This document shows positions 51,669 to 64,000 of a stretch of DNA of 64,000 bases, one piece after another. The DNA is from Pseudomonas putida. GTDB lineage: Bacteria; Pseudomonadota; Gammaproteobacteria; Pseudomonadales; Pseudomonadaceae. Each line of letters opens with the position of its first letter. Positions within the stretch are counted from its first letter, which is position 1. The notes beneath the pieces were generated by a model that did not search any database, was not told where the DNA came from, and worked only from the letters and a program-made list of their open reading frames with translations. Both the position numbers and the translations under genes were made by a program. The stretch lies in NCBI RefSeq assembly GCF_028682395.1, contig NZ_JANHLC010000001.1, positions 930,001 through 994,000 of the forward strand. The letters are read 5' to 3'.

Positions 51669-53123
51669 GAGCCACCTCCCATGCCAGCAAGGCCTTTTCA
51701 GCCTCCAGCAGATCGGAGAACGCTTGGCGCTCACCGTTGATTTCCTGATAGTCCTCGTGGCCCTTGCCAGCCAAGACGATGACATCGTCTGCCGAGGCTT
51801 CGGCGATCAACTGCGCAATGGCTGCGCCACGACCGGCCACAAAACGGATCGAGTCCGGTGCGGCGAAGCCGGCACGGATATCGTCGAAGATCACCAGCGG
51901 ATCTTCGGTACGCGGATTGTCATCGGTCACCAGCACGCCATCGGCCAGGCGCTCGACCACTTCGGCCATCAGCGGGCGCTTGCCCCGGTCGCGATCACCG
52001 CCACAACCAAACAGGCACAGCAGTCGACCGCGGGCGTGAGGGCGCAAGGCGCTCAGAACTTTTTCCAGCGCATCCGGGGTATGGGCGTAGTCGACCACCA
52101 CCAGCGGCTGGTGGCCGCCGCCAAGGCGCTGCATGCGTCCGGCCGGGCCTTCGAGCCGAGGCAGAACACGCAGGATTTCATCCAGCGGGTAGTCCAGCCC
52201 CAGCAAGGCACCGACCGCTGCCAGCACGTTGCTCAGGTTGAAACGACCCAACAGGGTACTGCGCAACAGGTGTTCACCTTGCGGGGTCACCAATGTCGCG
52301 CGCACGCCTTCGTCGTCGAACTGCGCTTCGCGGCAATAGAGGTAGGCGCTGGAATCTTCCAGGCTGTAGCTGATCAGGCGTGACTCGCGCTGCTCGCTTG
52401 CCAGTTCGCGACCGAAGGCGTCGTCGATATTGATGACCCGGCACCGCAGGTCGTCCCAGGCGAACAGCCGCGCCTTGGCCGCCCCATAGGCCTGCATGCT
52501 GCCGTGGTAATCCAGATGGTCACGCGAAAGGTTGGTCAACACGGCCACGTCGAAGGCCAGCGCACTGACACGGCCCTGATCCAGGCCATGGGAGGACACT
52601 TCCATGGCCACGGCCTTGGCACCGGCATTCTTCAGATCGGCCAGGGTCGCCTGGACCGCAATCGGGTCCGGCGTCGTATGCCGGCCACTGTGCAGCGCTT
52701 CATGAAAGCCGCAACCCAGGGTGCCAATCAGGCCGCAGCGTTGACCCAGCAGGTCAAGCGCCTGGGCGATCAGTTGGGTCACGCTGGTCTTGCCGTTGGT
52801 GCCGGTGACGCCCACCAGGTTCAGCTGGCGACTTGGGTCACCATAAAAGCGCCCGGCGATATCGGAAAGCTGCGCCGCCAGACCCTTGACCGGAATCAGC
52901 GGCACGTCGGTGATCGGTAGAACGGTCGCGCCTTCAACTTCATAAGCCACGGCCGCCGCGCCGCGCTGCAACGCATCGGCGATATGGCTACGGCCATCGA
53001 CCTTGCCGCCGGGGACGGCGAGAAACAGATCGCCAGCCCGCACATTGCGGCTGTCCAGGGCCAATTCGCGAATCAATAGATCGCGACCGGCATGGGCAAA
53101 AATCTTGTTCAGGCTCAGGGACA

Positions 53124-53124
<1 letters not shown>
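51661..53124 (-). CDS. murE: UDP-MurNAc-dipeptide--meso-diaminopimelate ligase
   Basis: 487 residues. P-loop GVTGTNGKTSVTQLI; the DNPRTEDP motif specifies meso-DAP rather than lysine, as expected for a Gram-negative. It overlaps ftsI by one base and murF by 8. Confidence 0.98.
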
Positions 53125-55143
<2,019 letters not shown>

Positions 55144-55147
<4 letters not shown>

Positions 55148-56091
55148 CGCAGCTTCTCCGCGACACGCATAACAGCGCTACGCGCGCGCGGGTTGGCCTT
55201 GAGTTCGGCCTCGCTAGCGAACTGTGCCTTGCCGTGTACCTTGATACGCGGCTCAAAAGCCTGGTAGCGGACCGGCAGGTTGCGCGGCAGGTTGTCGCCC
55301 TCGCCCTTGACCAGGCGCCGCATAAAGAGTTTGACGATACGGTCTTCCAGGGAATGGAAGCTGATCACCACCAGGCGACCACCGACTTCGAGCGCTTCAA
55401 GTGCGGCGTCAAGACCGGCCTCAAGATCGCCCAGCTCGTTATTGACGTGAATACGCAACCCCTGGAACGCGCGAGTGGCTGGGTTCTTGCCTTTTTCCCA
55501 GGCCGGATTGGCGACCTTGAGGACTTCGGCCAGATCTGCCGTGCGCTCGAAAGGCTGGATCACCCGCCGTTCGACGACCGCCCGGGCCATGCGGCCAGAG
55601 AAACGCTCTTCACCGTATTCCTTGAAAACCCGGGCAATTTCTTCGACGGGAGCGCTGGCAATGAACTCGGCGGCACTGATGCCACGGCTTGGGTCCATGC
55701 GCATATCCAACGGGCCGTCATTGAGAAAACTGAAGCCACGCTCAGGGTCATCGAGCTGCGGCGAGGACACGCCCAGATCGAGCAATACGCCATTGACCTT
55801 GCCGGCCAGGCCGCGCTCGGCGACTTCCGAACCCATCTCGGCAAAGCTGCGCTGCACAACGACAAAGCGGCCGTCTTCGGCCGCTAGCGCTTGCCCGGTG
55901 GCAATCGCCTGTGGGTCTTTATCGAACCCAAGCAGACGCCCATCGGGCCCAAGGTGTTTGAGAATCAGTCGGCTATGCCCACCCCGACCGAAGGTGCCAT
56001 CGATATAGCAGCCATCAGGACGTACGGCGAGAGCCTCGACGGCTTCGTCCAGCAGTACGGTGATGTGGTTAAAGCCGCTATCAATAGTCAC
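55144..56091 (-). CDS. rsmH: 16S rRNA (cytosine-1402-N4)-methyltransferase
   Basis: 315 residues (mraW). It methylates N4 of C1402 in the ribosomal P site. The SAM loop is [13 protein letters not shown], and the C-terminal part carries [14 protein letters not shown]. Cytoplasmic. It overlaps mraZ and ftsL by 4 bp each. RsmI, which modifies the same nucleotide at its 2'-O, is encoded nearby. Confidence 0.98.
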
Positions 56092-56543
56092 AGGATCAGA
56101 TCACGCAGTTCGTCAGGCATGGCGCCCGGTTGTTGAATGGCCGCCAGGTCAGCTGCAGCAACAGCATTCCAGGCGTCCTCGTCCCACAGTTGAAACTTGT
56201 TCAGTTGGCCCACCAACATGGCGCGCTTATCCAACTTGGCATATTCGCGCAGCCGCGGCGGCACCAGAAAACGACCGCTGCCATCCAGCTCGAGGTCAAC
56301 GGCATTACCAATCAGCAAACGTTGCAGCCGGCGGTTCTCTTCACGCAGGGACGGCAACGTACGCAATTTGGCTTCAATCAATTCCCATTCATCGAGCGGG
56401 TACACACACAAGCAGGGGTCAACAGCATCGATCGTCACGATCAACTGCCCGGCACTTCGCGAAACGAGCTCGTCACGATACCGGCTCGGCATGGCGAGAC
56501 GGCCTTTTGCATCGAGACTGATAGCGTTGGCTCCGCGAAACAC
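56088..56543 (-). CDS. mraZ: Transcriptional regulator MraZ
   Basis: 151 residues with two AbrB-like half domains, each with its signature ([17 protein letters not shown] and [17 protein letters not shown]). MraZ forms a ring and represses the division cluster from repeats upstream. Such repeats are seen at 56585-56609. First gene of the cluster. Confidence 0.97.
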   Translation of the reverse strand: MFRGANAISLDAKGRLAMPSRYRDELVSRSAGQLIVTIDAVDPCLCVYPLDEWELIEAKLRTLPSLREENRRLQRLLIGNAVDLELDGSGRFLVPPRLREYAKLDKRAMLVGQLNKFQLWDEDAWNAVAAADLAAIQQPGAMPDELRDLIL

Positions 56544-56584
56544 GGCGGCGTTTCTCCAAATATTATCGTTTTACGCTCTAAAAA

Positions 56585-56609
56585 CCCACTTTGTGCCACT
56601 TTCTGCCAC
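56585..56609 (-). promoter_or_regulatory. MraZ operator (three boxes)
   Basis: On the minus strand, GTGGC-N5-GTGGC-N5-GTGGG: three boxes at an exact 10-bp period, each preceded by AAA or AAG. This is the known layout of MraZ binding sites. They lie just downstream of the -10, so bound MraZ would block transcription of the cluster. Confidence 0.75.
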
Positions 56610-56617
56610 TTGCGCAC

Positions 56618-56647
56618 ACTATAGGAATGCGCCTACCACACCGTCAA
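56618..56647 (-). promoter_or_regulatory. Sigma-70 promoter of the division and cell-wall cluster
   Basis: TTGACG (-35), 18-base spacer and TATAGT (-10), read on the minus strand. The start point would fall directly at the MraZ boxes. Confidence 0.6.
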
Positions 56648-56852
56648 GGCGAGTTCCTAAGGAAAACCCTTACAGAACGGAGATTTAGGAGCGTTAAGAG
56701 AGGTAACGGAGGGATTTAGCGAGGGATCTGACAGACAAACTTCAACGAGCACGAATAGCTACAAGCTGAAGTTAAAGTAATTTATTAAGAGTAAGATTTT
56801 TTCGGTATTACAAAAGCGCTTCTGCCAGTGATTCCAGCAGGGAGGGAAAAGG

Positions 56853-57212
56853 TGGAGAGTCGATCTGTAAGCCGGGTTCTGTCGAGAACAGTCATTCGTC
56901 TACGATGGCCATCACTGGACACCTTTAGCAACCTACCCGGTTCCAGCGCGGGCCACGCCTTGGAACCCTATTTGGTCTTGCTCCGAGTGGGGTTTACCTA
57001 GCCACGAACTGTTGCCAGACGTGCGGTGCGCTCTTACCGCACCTTTTCACCCTTACCGGCACCGAAGTGCTTAGGCGGTTATTTTCTGTGGCACTTTCCG
57101 TAGGCTCGCGCCTCCCAGGCGTTACCTGGCACTCCGCCCTATGGAGCCCGGACTTTCCTCCCCCCCCTAATTTGCGAACAAATAGAGGGCAGCGACTGTC
57201 CAATCGACTCTC
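56853..57212 (-). ncRNA. rnpB: RNase P RNA, class A
   Basis: About 360 nt. The 5' part reads AGAGTCGATTGGACAGTCGC, followed by the conserved GAGGAAAGTCCGGGCTCC. Further on are the universal CACAGAAAATAACCGCC block and a 3' end AAGCCGGGTTCTGTCGAGAA-like region with pairing to the 5' strand (P1/P2 stem). Strand is minus. It is the catalytic part of the enzyme that trims tRNA 5' ends. Its place between mraZ and rsmI is conserved in Pseudomonas. Ends are estimated from the family. Confidence 0.97.
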
Positions 57213-57220
57213 CGCCGCGA

Positions 57221-57249
57221 AGATTAACGGCACAGCGCCATGAGGACAA
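57221..57249 (-). promoter_or_regulatory. Candidate promoter of rnpB
   Basis: TTGTCC, 17-base spacer and TAATCT on the minus strand. The -10 lies 9 bases before the expected RNA start, the right distance for sigma-70. Confidence 0.5.
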
Positions 57250-57344
57250 GCTTTAAAACCGCGAGAATGCCCGGCGCGCAGGGCGCGCCGACCTGATCAC
57301 CAGCGAGCCAGGGCCAAGCCGCGCCGTTGTTTGCCAGCCAACCG

Positions 57345-58217
57345 TCAGTCGTTTTTCTGTCGCGCCAGCGCTACCTGATAGAGCACATTTTTGCGCTCGC
57401 CGGTAATTTCCGCCGCCAGGGCGGCAGCACGCTTGAGTGGCATCTCCTTGAGCAGCAGGTCCAACACGCGCTGCGCTTCGGCACTGATGGCCTCCTCGCT
57501 TTGCGGCGCCGTCCAGCCCGCGACCACCACCACACACTCTCCGCGCTGCTGATTGCTGTCGCCTTCGACAAACGCGCGCAGTTGCGCCATTGGCAAGCCC
57601 TTGAGCGTCTCGAAGGTCTTGGTCAGTTCGCGGGCCAGTAAGGCCGGGCGCTCAGGCCCGAAAACCAGCTCCATATCCTGCAGGCACTCCAGAATCCGAT
57701 GAGGCGCCTCATAGAAGATCAAGGTACGCGGCTCTTCCTTGAGCAATTCCAGGCGACCGCGACGCCCCGCCGTCTTGGCTGGCAGAAACCCCTCAAAAAT
57801 AAAGCGATCGGAGGGCAGCCCGGCGGCCGACAATGCGGCGATCAACGCACAGGCGCCTGGCACCGGCACCACCGCAATTCCTGCGGCCCGAGCCTGGCGC
57901 ACCAGGTGGTAACCCGGATCCGAAATCAGCGGCGTGCCCGCATCCGAGATCAGCGCAATGTTATCGCCAGCCAACAAGCGCTGAATGAACCGACTGCCTT
58001 CATCGCGCTCATTGTGCTCATGACAGGCTGCCAATGGCGTCGTTATCCCGAAATACTGCATGAGTCGCTGCGAGTGACGAGTGTCCTCGGCGGCAATCAG
58101 CGCCACCTCGCGCAGCACCCGCAATGCCCGCGCACTGATGTCATCCAGGTTGCCGATGGGCGTCGCCACCACAAAAAGCGAGCCCACAGCGGAATTCAAA
58201 GCACCTGGAGCAGTCAA
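57345..58217 (-). CDS. rsmI: 16S rRNA (cytidine-1402-2'-O)-methyltransferase
   Basis: 290 residues from a TTG at 58217, chosen because GAGG lies 8 bases upstream and the length fits the family; the frame stays open to 58283 (312 residues). N-terminal LFVVATPIGNLDDIS and SDAGTPLISDPGYHLV are the family signatures (SAM-dependent, tetrapyrrole-methylase fold). It methylates the 2'-O of C1402, the same base that RsmH modifies. Divergent from lpoA. Confidence 0.95.
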   Translation of the reverse strand: MTAPGALNSAVGSLFVVATPIGNLDDISARALRVLREVALIAAEDTRHSQRLMQYFGITTPLAACHEHNERDEGSRFIQRLLAGDNIALISDAGTPLISDPGYHLVRQARAAGIAVVPVPGACALIAALSAAGLPSDRFIFEGFLPAKTAGRRGRLELLKEEPRTLIFYEAPHRILECLQDMELVFGPERPALLARELTKTFETLKGLPMAQLRAFVEGDSNQQRGECVVVVAGWTAPQSEEAISAEAQRVLDLLLKEMPLKRAAALAAEITGERKNVLYQVALARQKND

Positions 58218-58438
58218 AGCGCACACCTCAATGATCGACAAAGCGCCTATTGTAGCGCGTTGAAAACCTTCCAACGCACTCACCTGCCACTCGCGATCAA
58301 TGACTGCAAAACATTTCCGCCGCCCTCACAAACGGCCAAGCCCACCTAAATTGATTGTTTAGCACCACGAACATCGCGCCCCGGCCAGTGCTTGGGTACA
58401 ATTCCCCGCTTATTTGCTTGAGTATCAGGAACACTTAA

Positions 58439-60250
58439 ATGATCGCTTGCCTGCGGCTGTTCTCTGCCCTCTGCCTGGCTGCCTTATTGGCCGCTTGCGC
58501 CAGCTCGCCCTCGTCAAGCCTTGGCGAACTTCCACGGACCCCGGATGCCAGCATCGAGCACCTCCTCGACCAGGCGGCAGCCGCCAAAAGCCCGGACAAG
58601 GCGGCCCTGTTGCGCCTGAGCGCTGCCGACCAGGCCTATCGCCAACAGGACGCCGGTCGCGCTGCGCAGATCCTCGCGCAAGTGCCGCTGGAACAACTCA
58701 AACCCGCTCAACAGGTATTTGCCAGCACCCTCGCGGCCGAACTGGCCATGGTGCGCAACCAACCCAAAGCCGCCCTCAGCGCTCTGAACCACCCGAGCCT
58801 GGAGCGCCTCGCCGAACTGCCGGTGGACCAACAGGTGCGTACCCAGACCGTACGCGCCCGCGCCCTTGAAGCCGACGGCCAGGTCCTGGCCGCAGCGCGC
58901 GAGCGTATCTTCATCGCCCCGTTGCTCAGCGGCGCTGCCGCCAGCAGCAATCACGAAGCCATCTGGGCACTGATCGCCACCCTGCCCGCCGAACAGCTCC
59001 AGGGTACCGGCAATGACGACCTGGGTGGCTGGATCAGCCTGGCCCAGGCCGTGAAAAGCGCCGCAACCCTGGAACAGCAGCAGGCCGCCATCGACACCTG
59101 GCGCGCCGCAAACCCCAAGCACCCGGCGGCACTGCAACTGCCCCAGCCACTGATCAAGCTCAAGCAACTGACCAGCCAGCCCCTTAACAAGATCGCGGTG
59201 CTGCTGCCGCAGGACGGTCAGCTGGCCTCCGTCGGCCGGGCCTTGCGCGAAGGTTTTATCGCCGCTCACTACCAAGCCCAGCAAGCCGGCCAGAAACCGC
59301 CAAGCATCGAGTTCTATGACAGCTCGCGCCTGACCTCCCTGGACGACTTCTATCGCAAGGCCCAGGCCGCCGGCGTGCAACTGGTCGTCGGCCCGCTAGA
59401 GAAACCACTGGTCAAGCAGCTCAGCGCCCGCGCCCATTTGCCAATCACCACGCTGGCCTTGAACTACAGCGAAACCGAGCAGAATCCGCCACAGCTGTAT
59501 CAGTTCGGTCTGGCTGCCGAAGACGAAGCCCGGGAAGTCTCGCGCCGCGCGCGTGCCGACGGCCTGCATCGCGCCGCAGCCATGGTGCCGAAAGGCGAAT
59601 GGGGCGACCGCGTACTCAAAGCCTTCCGCCAGGACTGGGAAGCCAATGGCGGCACTGTCGTCGGTGTCGAACGCATCGACCAGCCGGTCGCCCTGGCCCA
59701 ACAGATCGCCGATCTGTTCCAACTGCGCCAGAGCGAAGGTCGCGCCAAGAGCCTGCAAAGCACCGTGGGCGGCCAGGTCGCCGCCCAACCGTCGCGCCGC
59801 CAGGACATCGAGTTCATCTTCCTGGCCGCCACGCCGCAACAAGCCCAGCAGATCAAGCCCACCCTGAACTTCCAGTACGCTGGCGACGTGCCGGTGTATG
59901 CGACCTCCCACCTGTTCAGTGCCAGTGGCGATCAAGCGCAATACAACGATATGAACGGCATTCGCTTCTGCGAAACCCCATGGCTGCTCAATGCCAACGA
60001 CCCTTTGCGCCAGCAAGTTGCCGCCCAGTGGCCACAAGCCAATAGCAGCCTGGGTCGCCTCTACGCCATGGGCATAGACGCCTACCGCCTGTCCTCCCGC
60101 CTGGGCCAGCTCAAGGCCTTGCCGGACAGCCGCGTGGACGGGCTCTCGGGCGTCCTGAGCATCACGCCGAGCCAACGGGTACAACGCCAACTGCCGTGGG
60201 CCGAGTTCGTCAACGGCCAGGTACAGCGCCTGCCCGACACCGCCTACTGA
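58439..60250 (+). CDS. lpoA: Penicillin-binding protein activator LpoA
   Basis: 603 residues. Lipobox LLAAC with Cys at residue 20. Residues ~30-240 are a helical TPR-like domain. Residues ~255-600 are a periplasmic-binding-protein fold (NKIAVLLPQDGQLASVGRAL). Anchored in the outer membrane, it activates PBP1A from outside the sacculus. The stop overlaps the yraN start. Divergent from rsmI across 221 bp. Confidence 0.96.
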   Translation: MIACLRLFSALCLAALLAACASSPSSSLGELPRTPDASIEHLLDQAAAAKSPDKAALLRLSAADQAYRQQDAGRAAQILAQVPLEQLKPAQQVFASTLAAELAMVRNQPKAALSALNHPSLERLAELPVDQQVRTQTVRARALEADGQVLAAARERIFIAPLLSGAAASSNHEAIWALIATLPAEQLQGTGNDDLGGWISLAQAVKSAATLEQQQAAIDTWRAANPKHPAALQLPQPLIKLKQLTSQPLNKIAVLLPQDGQLASVGRALREGFIAAHYQAQQAGQKPPSIEFYDSSRLTSLDDFYRKAQAAGVQLVVGPLEKPLVKQLSARAHLPITTLALNYSETEQNPPQLYQFGLAAEDEAREVSRRARADGLHRAAAMVPKGEWGDRVLKAFRQDWEANGGTVVGVERIDQPVALAQQIADLFQLRQSEGRAKSLQSTVGGQVAAQPSRRQDIEFIFLAATPQQAQQIKPTLNFQYAGDVPVYATSHLFSASGDQAQYNDMNGIRFCETPWLLNANDPLRQQVAAQWPQANSSLGRLYAMGIDAYRLSSRLGQLKALPDSRVDGLSGVLSITPSQRVQRQLPWAEFVNGQVQRLPDTAY

Positions 60251-60621
60251 TGCCGGAGCGACCCACCCGGCAACGCGGCAAGGATGCGGAGGGCCAAGCC
60301 CTCCTGCATCTACAACAGCACAGCCTGCACCTGCTGGCGCAGAACTGGCTATGTAAACGCGGCGAGCTCGATCTGGTCATGCTCGACGCAGATACAGTAG
60401 TATTCGTCGAAGTCCGCTTCAGGCAACACCGGCAATGGGGCGGCGCAGTCGACAGTGTCGATGCACGCAAGCGGGCCAAGCTGATTATGGCCGCGCAGTA
60501 TTTCCTGCAATGCGAGCCACGCTGGGCCAATTACCCCTGCCGCTTCGATGTCGTCGCGATAGAAGGCCGCCTTGACGAGCCGCCTCGATTGAATTGGATA
60601 CGGAACGCATTCGACAGCTGA
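60250..60621 (+). CDS. yraN: YraN family protein (UPF0102), nuclease fold
   Basis: 123 residues starting at ATG 60250, which shares a base with the lpoA stop; the frame extends upstream into lpoA without homology. The fold is of Holliday-junction-resolvase/restriction-endonuclease type: GELDLVMLDADTVVFVEVRFR holds the D...EVR acidic motif. The function is not settled. Cytoplasmic. Confidence 0.93.
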   Translation: MPERPTRQRGKDAEGQALLHLQQHSLHLLAQNWLCKRGELDLVMLDADTVVFVEVRFRQHRQWGGAVDSVDARKRAKLIMAAQYFLQCEPRWANYPCRFDVVAIEGRLDEPPRLNWIRNAFDS

Positions 60622-60757
60622 CTCCACTTCAATGAATCACCCCCTTTATCAACGAATTTCGCTTTTTGCTTTTGCGGGCTGCACATTACATGTGCCGGGC
60701 AGCCGCCGGGATTGCCCGGCTTGCGCCCGACCAGCCGCCCTACTGAAGGTCACATAG

Positions 60758-61926
<1,169 letters not shown>

Positions 61927-61942
61927 GCGAACAGGCAGACAC

Positions 61943-61972
61943 AAAAAAGGCGACCCTCGGGTCGCCTTTTTT
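61943..61972. terminator. Bidirectional terminator between dolP and sspB
   Basis: AAAAAAGGCGACC-CTCG-GGTCGCCTTTTTT: a perfect stem flanked by A-run and T-run, so it works on both strands. It lies directly between the convergent stops. Confidence 0.93.
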
Positions 61973-61973
61973 A

Positions 61974-62384
61974 TTACTTCACCACTTTCAGGCTGGGTCG
62001 CCCGCTTGGACGTGGCGGCTCGGGTTGCGGCGCGCCATCGTCATCCGGCTCGTCGTCATCCTCAGCCTCCAGGGAAGGCTCCAGATCAAATACCATACCC
62101 TGCCCATTCTCCCGGGCGTAAATCCCCAGGATCGCGCCTACAGGCACATACAGTGAATGTGGCACGCCGCCGAAACGCCCTTCAAAACTGACGGCATCGT
62201 TATCCATGTGCAGATGACGGACCGCGCTGGGCGACACGTTAAGGACAATCTGCCCGTCGTTGGCAAACCCTTGCGGTACCTGCACCGCCGGGAATTCAGC
62301 ATTCACCAGCAAGTGCGGGGTGCAATCGTTATCCACAATCCACTCATAGAGCGCACGGACCAGATAAGGTCGACTGGAGTTCAT
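61974..62384 (-). CDS. sspB: ClpXP protease specificity-enhancing factor
   Basis: 136 residues. The N-terminal beta domain (RPYLVRALYEWIVDNDCTPHLLV) binds ssrA-tagged proteins. A disordered acidic/Pro-rich linker leads to the short C-terminal tail RPSLKVVK that docks to ClpX. It follows sspA by 17 bp. Confidence 0.97.
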   Translation of the reverse strand: MNSSRPYLVRALYEWIVDNDCTPHLLVNAEFPAVQVPQGFANDGQIVLNVSPSAVRHLHMDNDAVSFEGRFGGVPHSLYVPVGAILGIYARENGQGMVFDLEPSLEAEDDDEPDDDGAPQPEPPRPSGRPSLKVVK

Positions 62385-62401
62385 AAGCGGCTCCTTAAGC
62401 C

Positions 62402-63019
62402 TTAGCGCATGTCACGTTCGACACCAGACAGACTCGCCTGGAAAGCCTCACGCGCAAACTGGCGCTCCATATAATCAAGCAGCGGCTTGGCCGGCCGCGG
62501 CAGTTCGATGCCCAGAATCGGCAATCGCCACAGAATTGGCAAGAGACAGCAATCGACCAGGCTCTGCTCTTCACTCAGGAAGAACGGCTTATCGGCAAAC
62601 AGCGGAGAAACCCCGGTCAGACTCTCGCGCAGTTCCTTGCGCGCCTGGACCCGAGCAGGCTCTTTGGTACGAGCGTCGAGAATCAGGTCCACCAGCCCGC
62701 ACCAATCACGCTGGATCCGATGGATCAGCAGACGGCTATTGGCACGCGCCACCGGATAGACCGGCAGCAGCGGCGGATGGGGGTAACGCTCATCCAGGTA
62801 CTCCATCACCACCGTTGACTCCCACAACGCCAGGTCACGATCGACCAGCGTTGGCAGGCTGCCGTAAGGGTTTACCTCGATCAGCTTCGGCGGTTGACGC
62901 CCCGCCTCCACGCTGATGATTTCAGCGCTAACGCCCTTCTCCGCCAGTACGATCCGCACTCGGTGGGAATAGTGGTTGGCGGGGTCGGAGTAGCAGGCCA
63001 ACCGATTGGTCGCGCCCAT
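62402..63019 (-). CDS. sspA: Stringent starvation protein A
   Basis: 205 residues, GST fold without catalytic thiol use ([20 protein letters not shown], then [13 protein letters not shown]). It binds RNA polymerase and affects starvation and virulence genes. In an operon with sspB. It is preceded on the same strand by petC, with a hairpin between. Confidence 0.96.
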   Translation of the reverse strand: MGATNRLACYSDPANHYSHRVRIVLAEKGVSAEIISVEAGRQPPKLIEVNPYGSLPTLVDRDLALWESTVVMEYLDERYPHPPLLPVYPVARANSRLLIHRIQRDWCGLVDLILDARTKEPARVQARKELRESLTGVSPLFADKPFFLSEEQSLVDCCLLPILWRLPILGIELPRPAKPLLDYMERQFAREAFQASLSGVERDMR

Positions 63020-63054
63020 GGCGATCCTCCTCGCTTGTTGAAATTATCGGAAGC

Positions 63055-63084
63055 AGAAAAACGAACGCGCCCAAAGGGCGCCTC
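63055..63084 (-). terminator. Candidate terminator after petC
   Basis: On the minus strand GGCGCCC-TTT-GGGCGCG is followed by TTCGTTTTTC. The stem is strong and the T-run is interrupted. It is 115 bp downstream of petC, just before sspA, and may end the pet operon. Confidence 0.55.
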
Positions 63085-63197
63085 ACGTAACGCCTGGACA
63101 GGCATCGGATAGAACTCATCCGACCCTCTGCCAGGAACGTTACACCTTCAGAGACACCCTAGGGCGCGTGCGTTAGACAGCAATTATTACAGCAGTA

Positions 63198-63977
63198 TCA
63201 ATGGATATCTTTCCAGTACTCGCGCTTAAGCAGATACGCGAAGACGAAGAAGAAGGCCAGGTACAGCAATACATAGGTGCCAATACGCTGATGCTCCAGC
63301 TTGACCGGGTTGGCCGAGTAAGCCAGGAAGGTCACGAGATTCTTGATCTTCTCGTCGAACTGTTCCTCGGTCAACGCGCCGCTTTTCGGCACGATGGTCA
63401 GCTGGTCGCAGGCTTCATGAGTCAGAGGCGTGCCCGTCAGCGGATCATACTGCTTCTTGCCGTTCTCGACGATCGGTACCTGTTTGCAACCCACGACCTG
63501 ACGACCTTGCAGGCCCGACAGCACGTTTGGCATACCAACGTTAGGGAAGACCTTGTTGTTCACACCCCAAGGACGGCTCGGATCTTCGTAGAACGCACGC
63601 AGGTACGAGTACAGCCAGTCGGTACCACGAACACGAGCGACCAGCGTCAGGTCCGGTGGCGCAGCACCGAACCAGGCTTTGGCGTCTGCCGGCTGCATGC
63701 CGATATTCATGTGGTCGCCAATCTTGGCACCGGTGAACACCAGGTTCTTGAGCATCAGGTCATGGGGAATACCCAGATCGTCGGCTACGCGCTCATAGCG
63801 CTGGAACTTGGCACTGTGGCAACCCATGCAATAGTTGGCAAAGGTACGCGCACCGTCCTGCATTGCAGCTTTATCGGACACATCAATATCGACGTGATCG
63901 AGCTCCACACCGTGTTCGGCAGCGAAGGACAACGAAGGCAATACAGCGAGCATCAATACTGCAAATAGCTTTTTCAT
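63198..63977 (-). CDS. petC: Ubiquinol-cytochrome c reductase cytochrome c1 subunit
   Basis: 259 residues. A signal peptide (LMLAVLPSLSFA) is cleaved before the mature start. Haem site CMGCH is near residue 51, and the axial Met is likely in HMNIGMQPADAKAWF. A C-terminal helix (YVLLYLAFFFVFAYLLK) anchors it in the inner membrane. It moves electrons from the Rieske protein to soluble cytochrome c. The ATG overlaps the petB stop. Confidence 0.97.
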   Translation of the reverse strand: MKKLFAVLMLAVLPSLSFAAEHGVELDHVDIDVSDKAAMQDGARTFANYCMGCHSAKFQRYERVADDLGIPHDLMLKNLVFTGAKIGDHMNIGMQPADAKAWFGAAPPDLTLVARVRGTDWLYSYLRAFYEDPSRPWGVNNKVFPNVGMPNVLSGLQGRQVVGCKQVPIVENGKKQYDPLTGTPLTHEACDQLTIVPKSGALTEEQFDEKIKNLVTFLAYSANPVKLEHQRIGTYVLLYLAFFFVFAYLLKREYWKDIH

Positions 63978-64000
63978 CAGCCAGTCACCCTTTCCGGAAC
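63977..64000 (-). CDS. petB: Cytochrome b subunit, last codons (partial)
   Basis: On the minus strand the window edge reads VPERVTG then TGA, with the TGA overlapping the petC ATG. Only seven codons are inside, so identity rests on the conserved petABC order and on the coupled stop/start. Confidence 0.6.
   Translation of the reverse strand, partial: VPERVTG

Larger units (their letters stand above)
56544..56852. other. Intergenic region between mraZ and rnpB
   Basis: About 310 bp. The mraZ side holds the promoter and MraZ boxes. The rest (56650-56852) is AT-richer toward rnpB, and I see no gene or clear terminator in it. An imperfect TTTTTTCGG tract near 56797 is the only feature seen. Confidence 0.5.

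Noticed and set aside
57273..57289. GGCGCGC-AGG-GCGCGCC hairpin after rsmI as a terminator
   Set aside because: The stem is perfect but on the minus strand it is followed by GGGCATTCTCG, not T; left unassigned.
60694..60720. GCCGGGCA/TGCCCGGC hairpin before gmhA as a riboswitch or terminator
   Set aside because: Simple stem without T-run or recognisable riboswitch core; mentioned only in the gmhA entry.

Overview
The window is from a high-GC gammaproteobacterium of the genus Pseudomonas, most likely the P. fluorescens lineage. This rests on the right-hand half, whose gene order matches the conserved Pseudomonas chromosome: a complete division and cell-wall cluster (mraZ to lpxC), then rnpB, rsmI, lpoA, yraN, gmhA, dolP, sspB, sspA and petC. 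A cyoABCDE operon and a divergent fhp/fhpR pair also fit. I recognised no tRNA, rRNA, CRISPR array, insertion sequence or prophage gene.

Left region (1-16.6 kb), accessory. It opens with the 3' end of a TonB-dependent siderophore receptor, an AraC regulator, a glutathione S-transferase and an EamA exporter. A large repeat-rich autotransporter (4422-7523) follows, with its own terminator. Next is a tightly overlapping four-gene operon: a TPR-sulfotransferase, a TPR-glycosyltransferase, a lipoprotein alpha/beta hydrolase and a stand-alone APS kinase. The APS kinase makes PAPS, the sulfuryl donor the sulfotransferase should need, so the operon looks like a self-supplied sulfation and glycosylation module. 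The autotransporter is a possible but unproven substrate. Convergent to it is a five-haem cytochrome that joins a three-haem dehydrogenase-type cytochrome to a thiosulfate-dehydrogenase-like (TsdA-like) half. An SBF-like transporter and a divergent AraC regulator close the region.

Middle region (16.6-38.7 kb). It holds cyoABCDE (cytochrome bo3 oxidase and haem O synthase), dsbB, and flavohaemoglobin fhp divergent from its sigma-54 activator fhpR. Three GTC-N5-GAC sites lie between fhp and fhpR. Then come a CheV-type coupling protein with a GNAT acetyltransferase, an Aer-like chemoreceptor, two small proteins, and an RND efflux operon (adaptor, permease, response regulator, sensor kinase). A small secreted protein, a structured intergenic RNA candidate and a membrane diguanylate cyclase complete it.

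Right region (38.7-64 kb), core genome. On the minus strand, transcription runs from the mraZ promoter (56.6 kb) down to lpxC (38.7 kb). Most junctions up to ddlB overlap or nearly touch, and there is a MraZ operator of three 10-bp-spaced boxes. rnpB and rsmI lie upstream on the same strand. The plus-strand genes lpoA, yraN, gmhA and dolP cover peptidoglycan synthase activation, a nuclease-fold protein, heptose isomerisation and outer-membrane integrity. They converge on sspAB at a shared terminator. petC and the last codons of petB end the window.

Start codons were chosen by ribosome-binding site, overlap with the upstream gene and family length. Several differ from the longest open frame and are noted in the entries.
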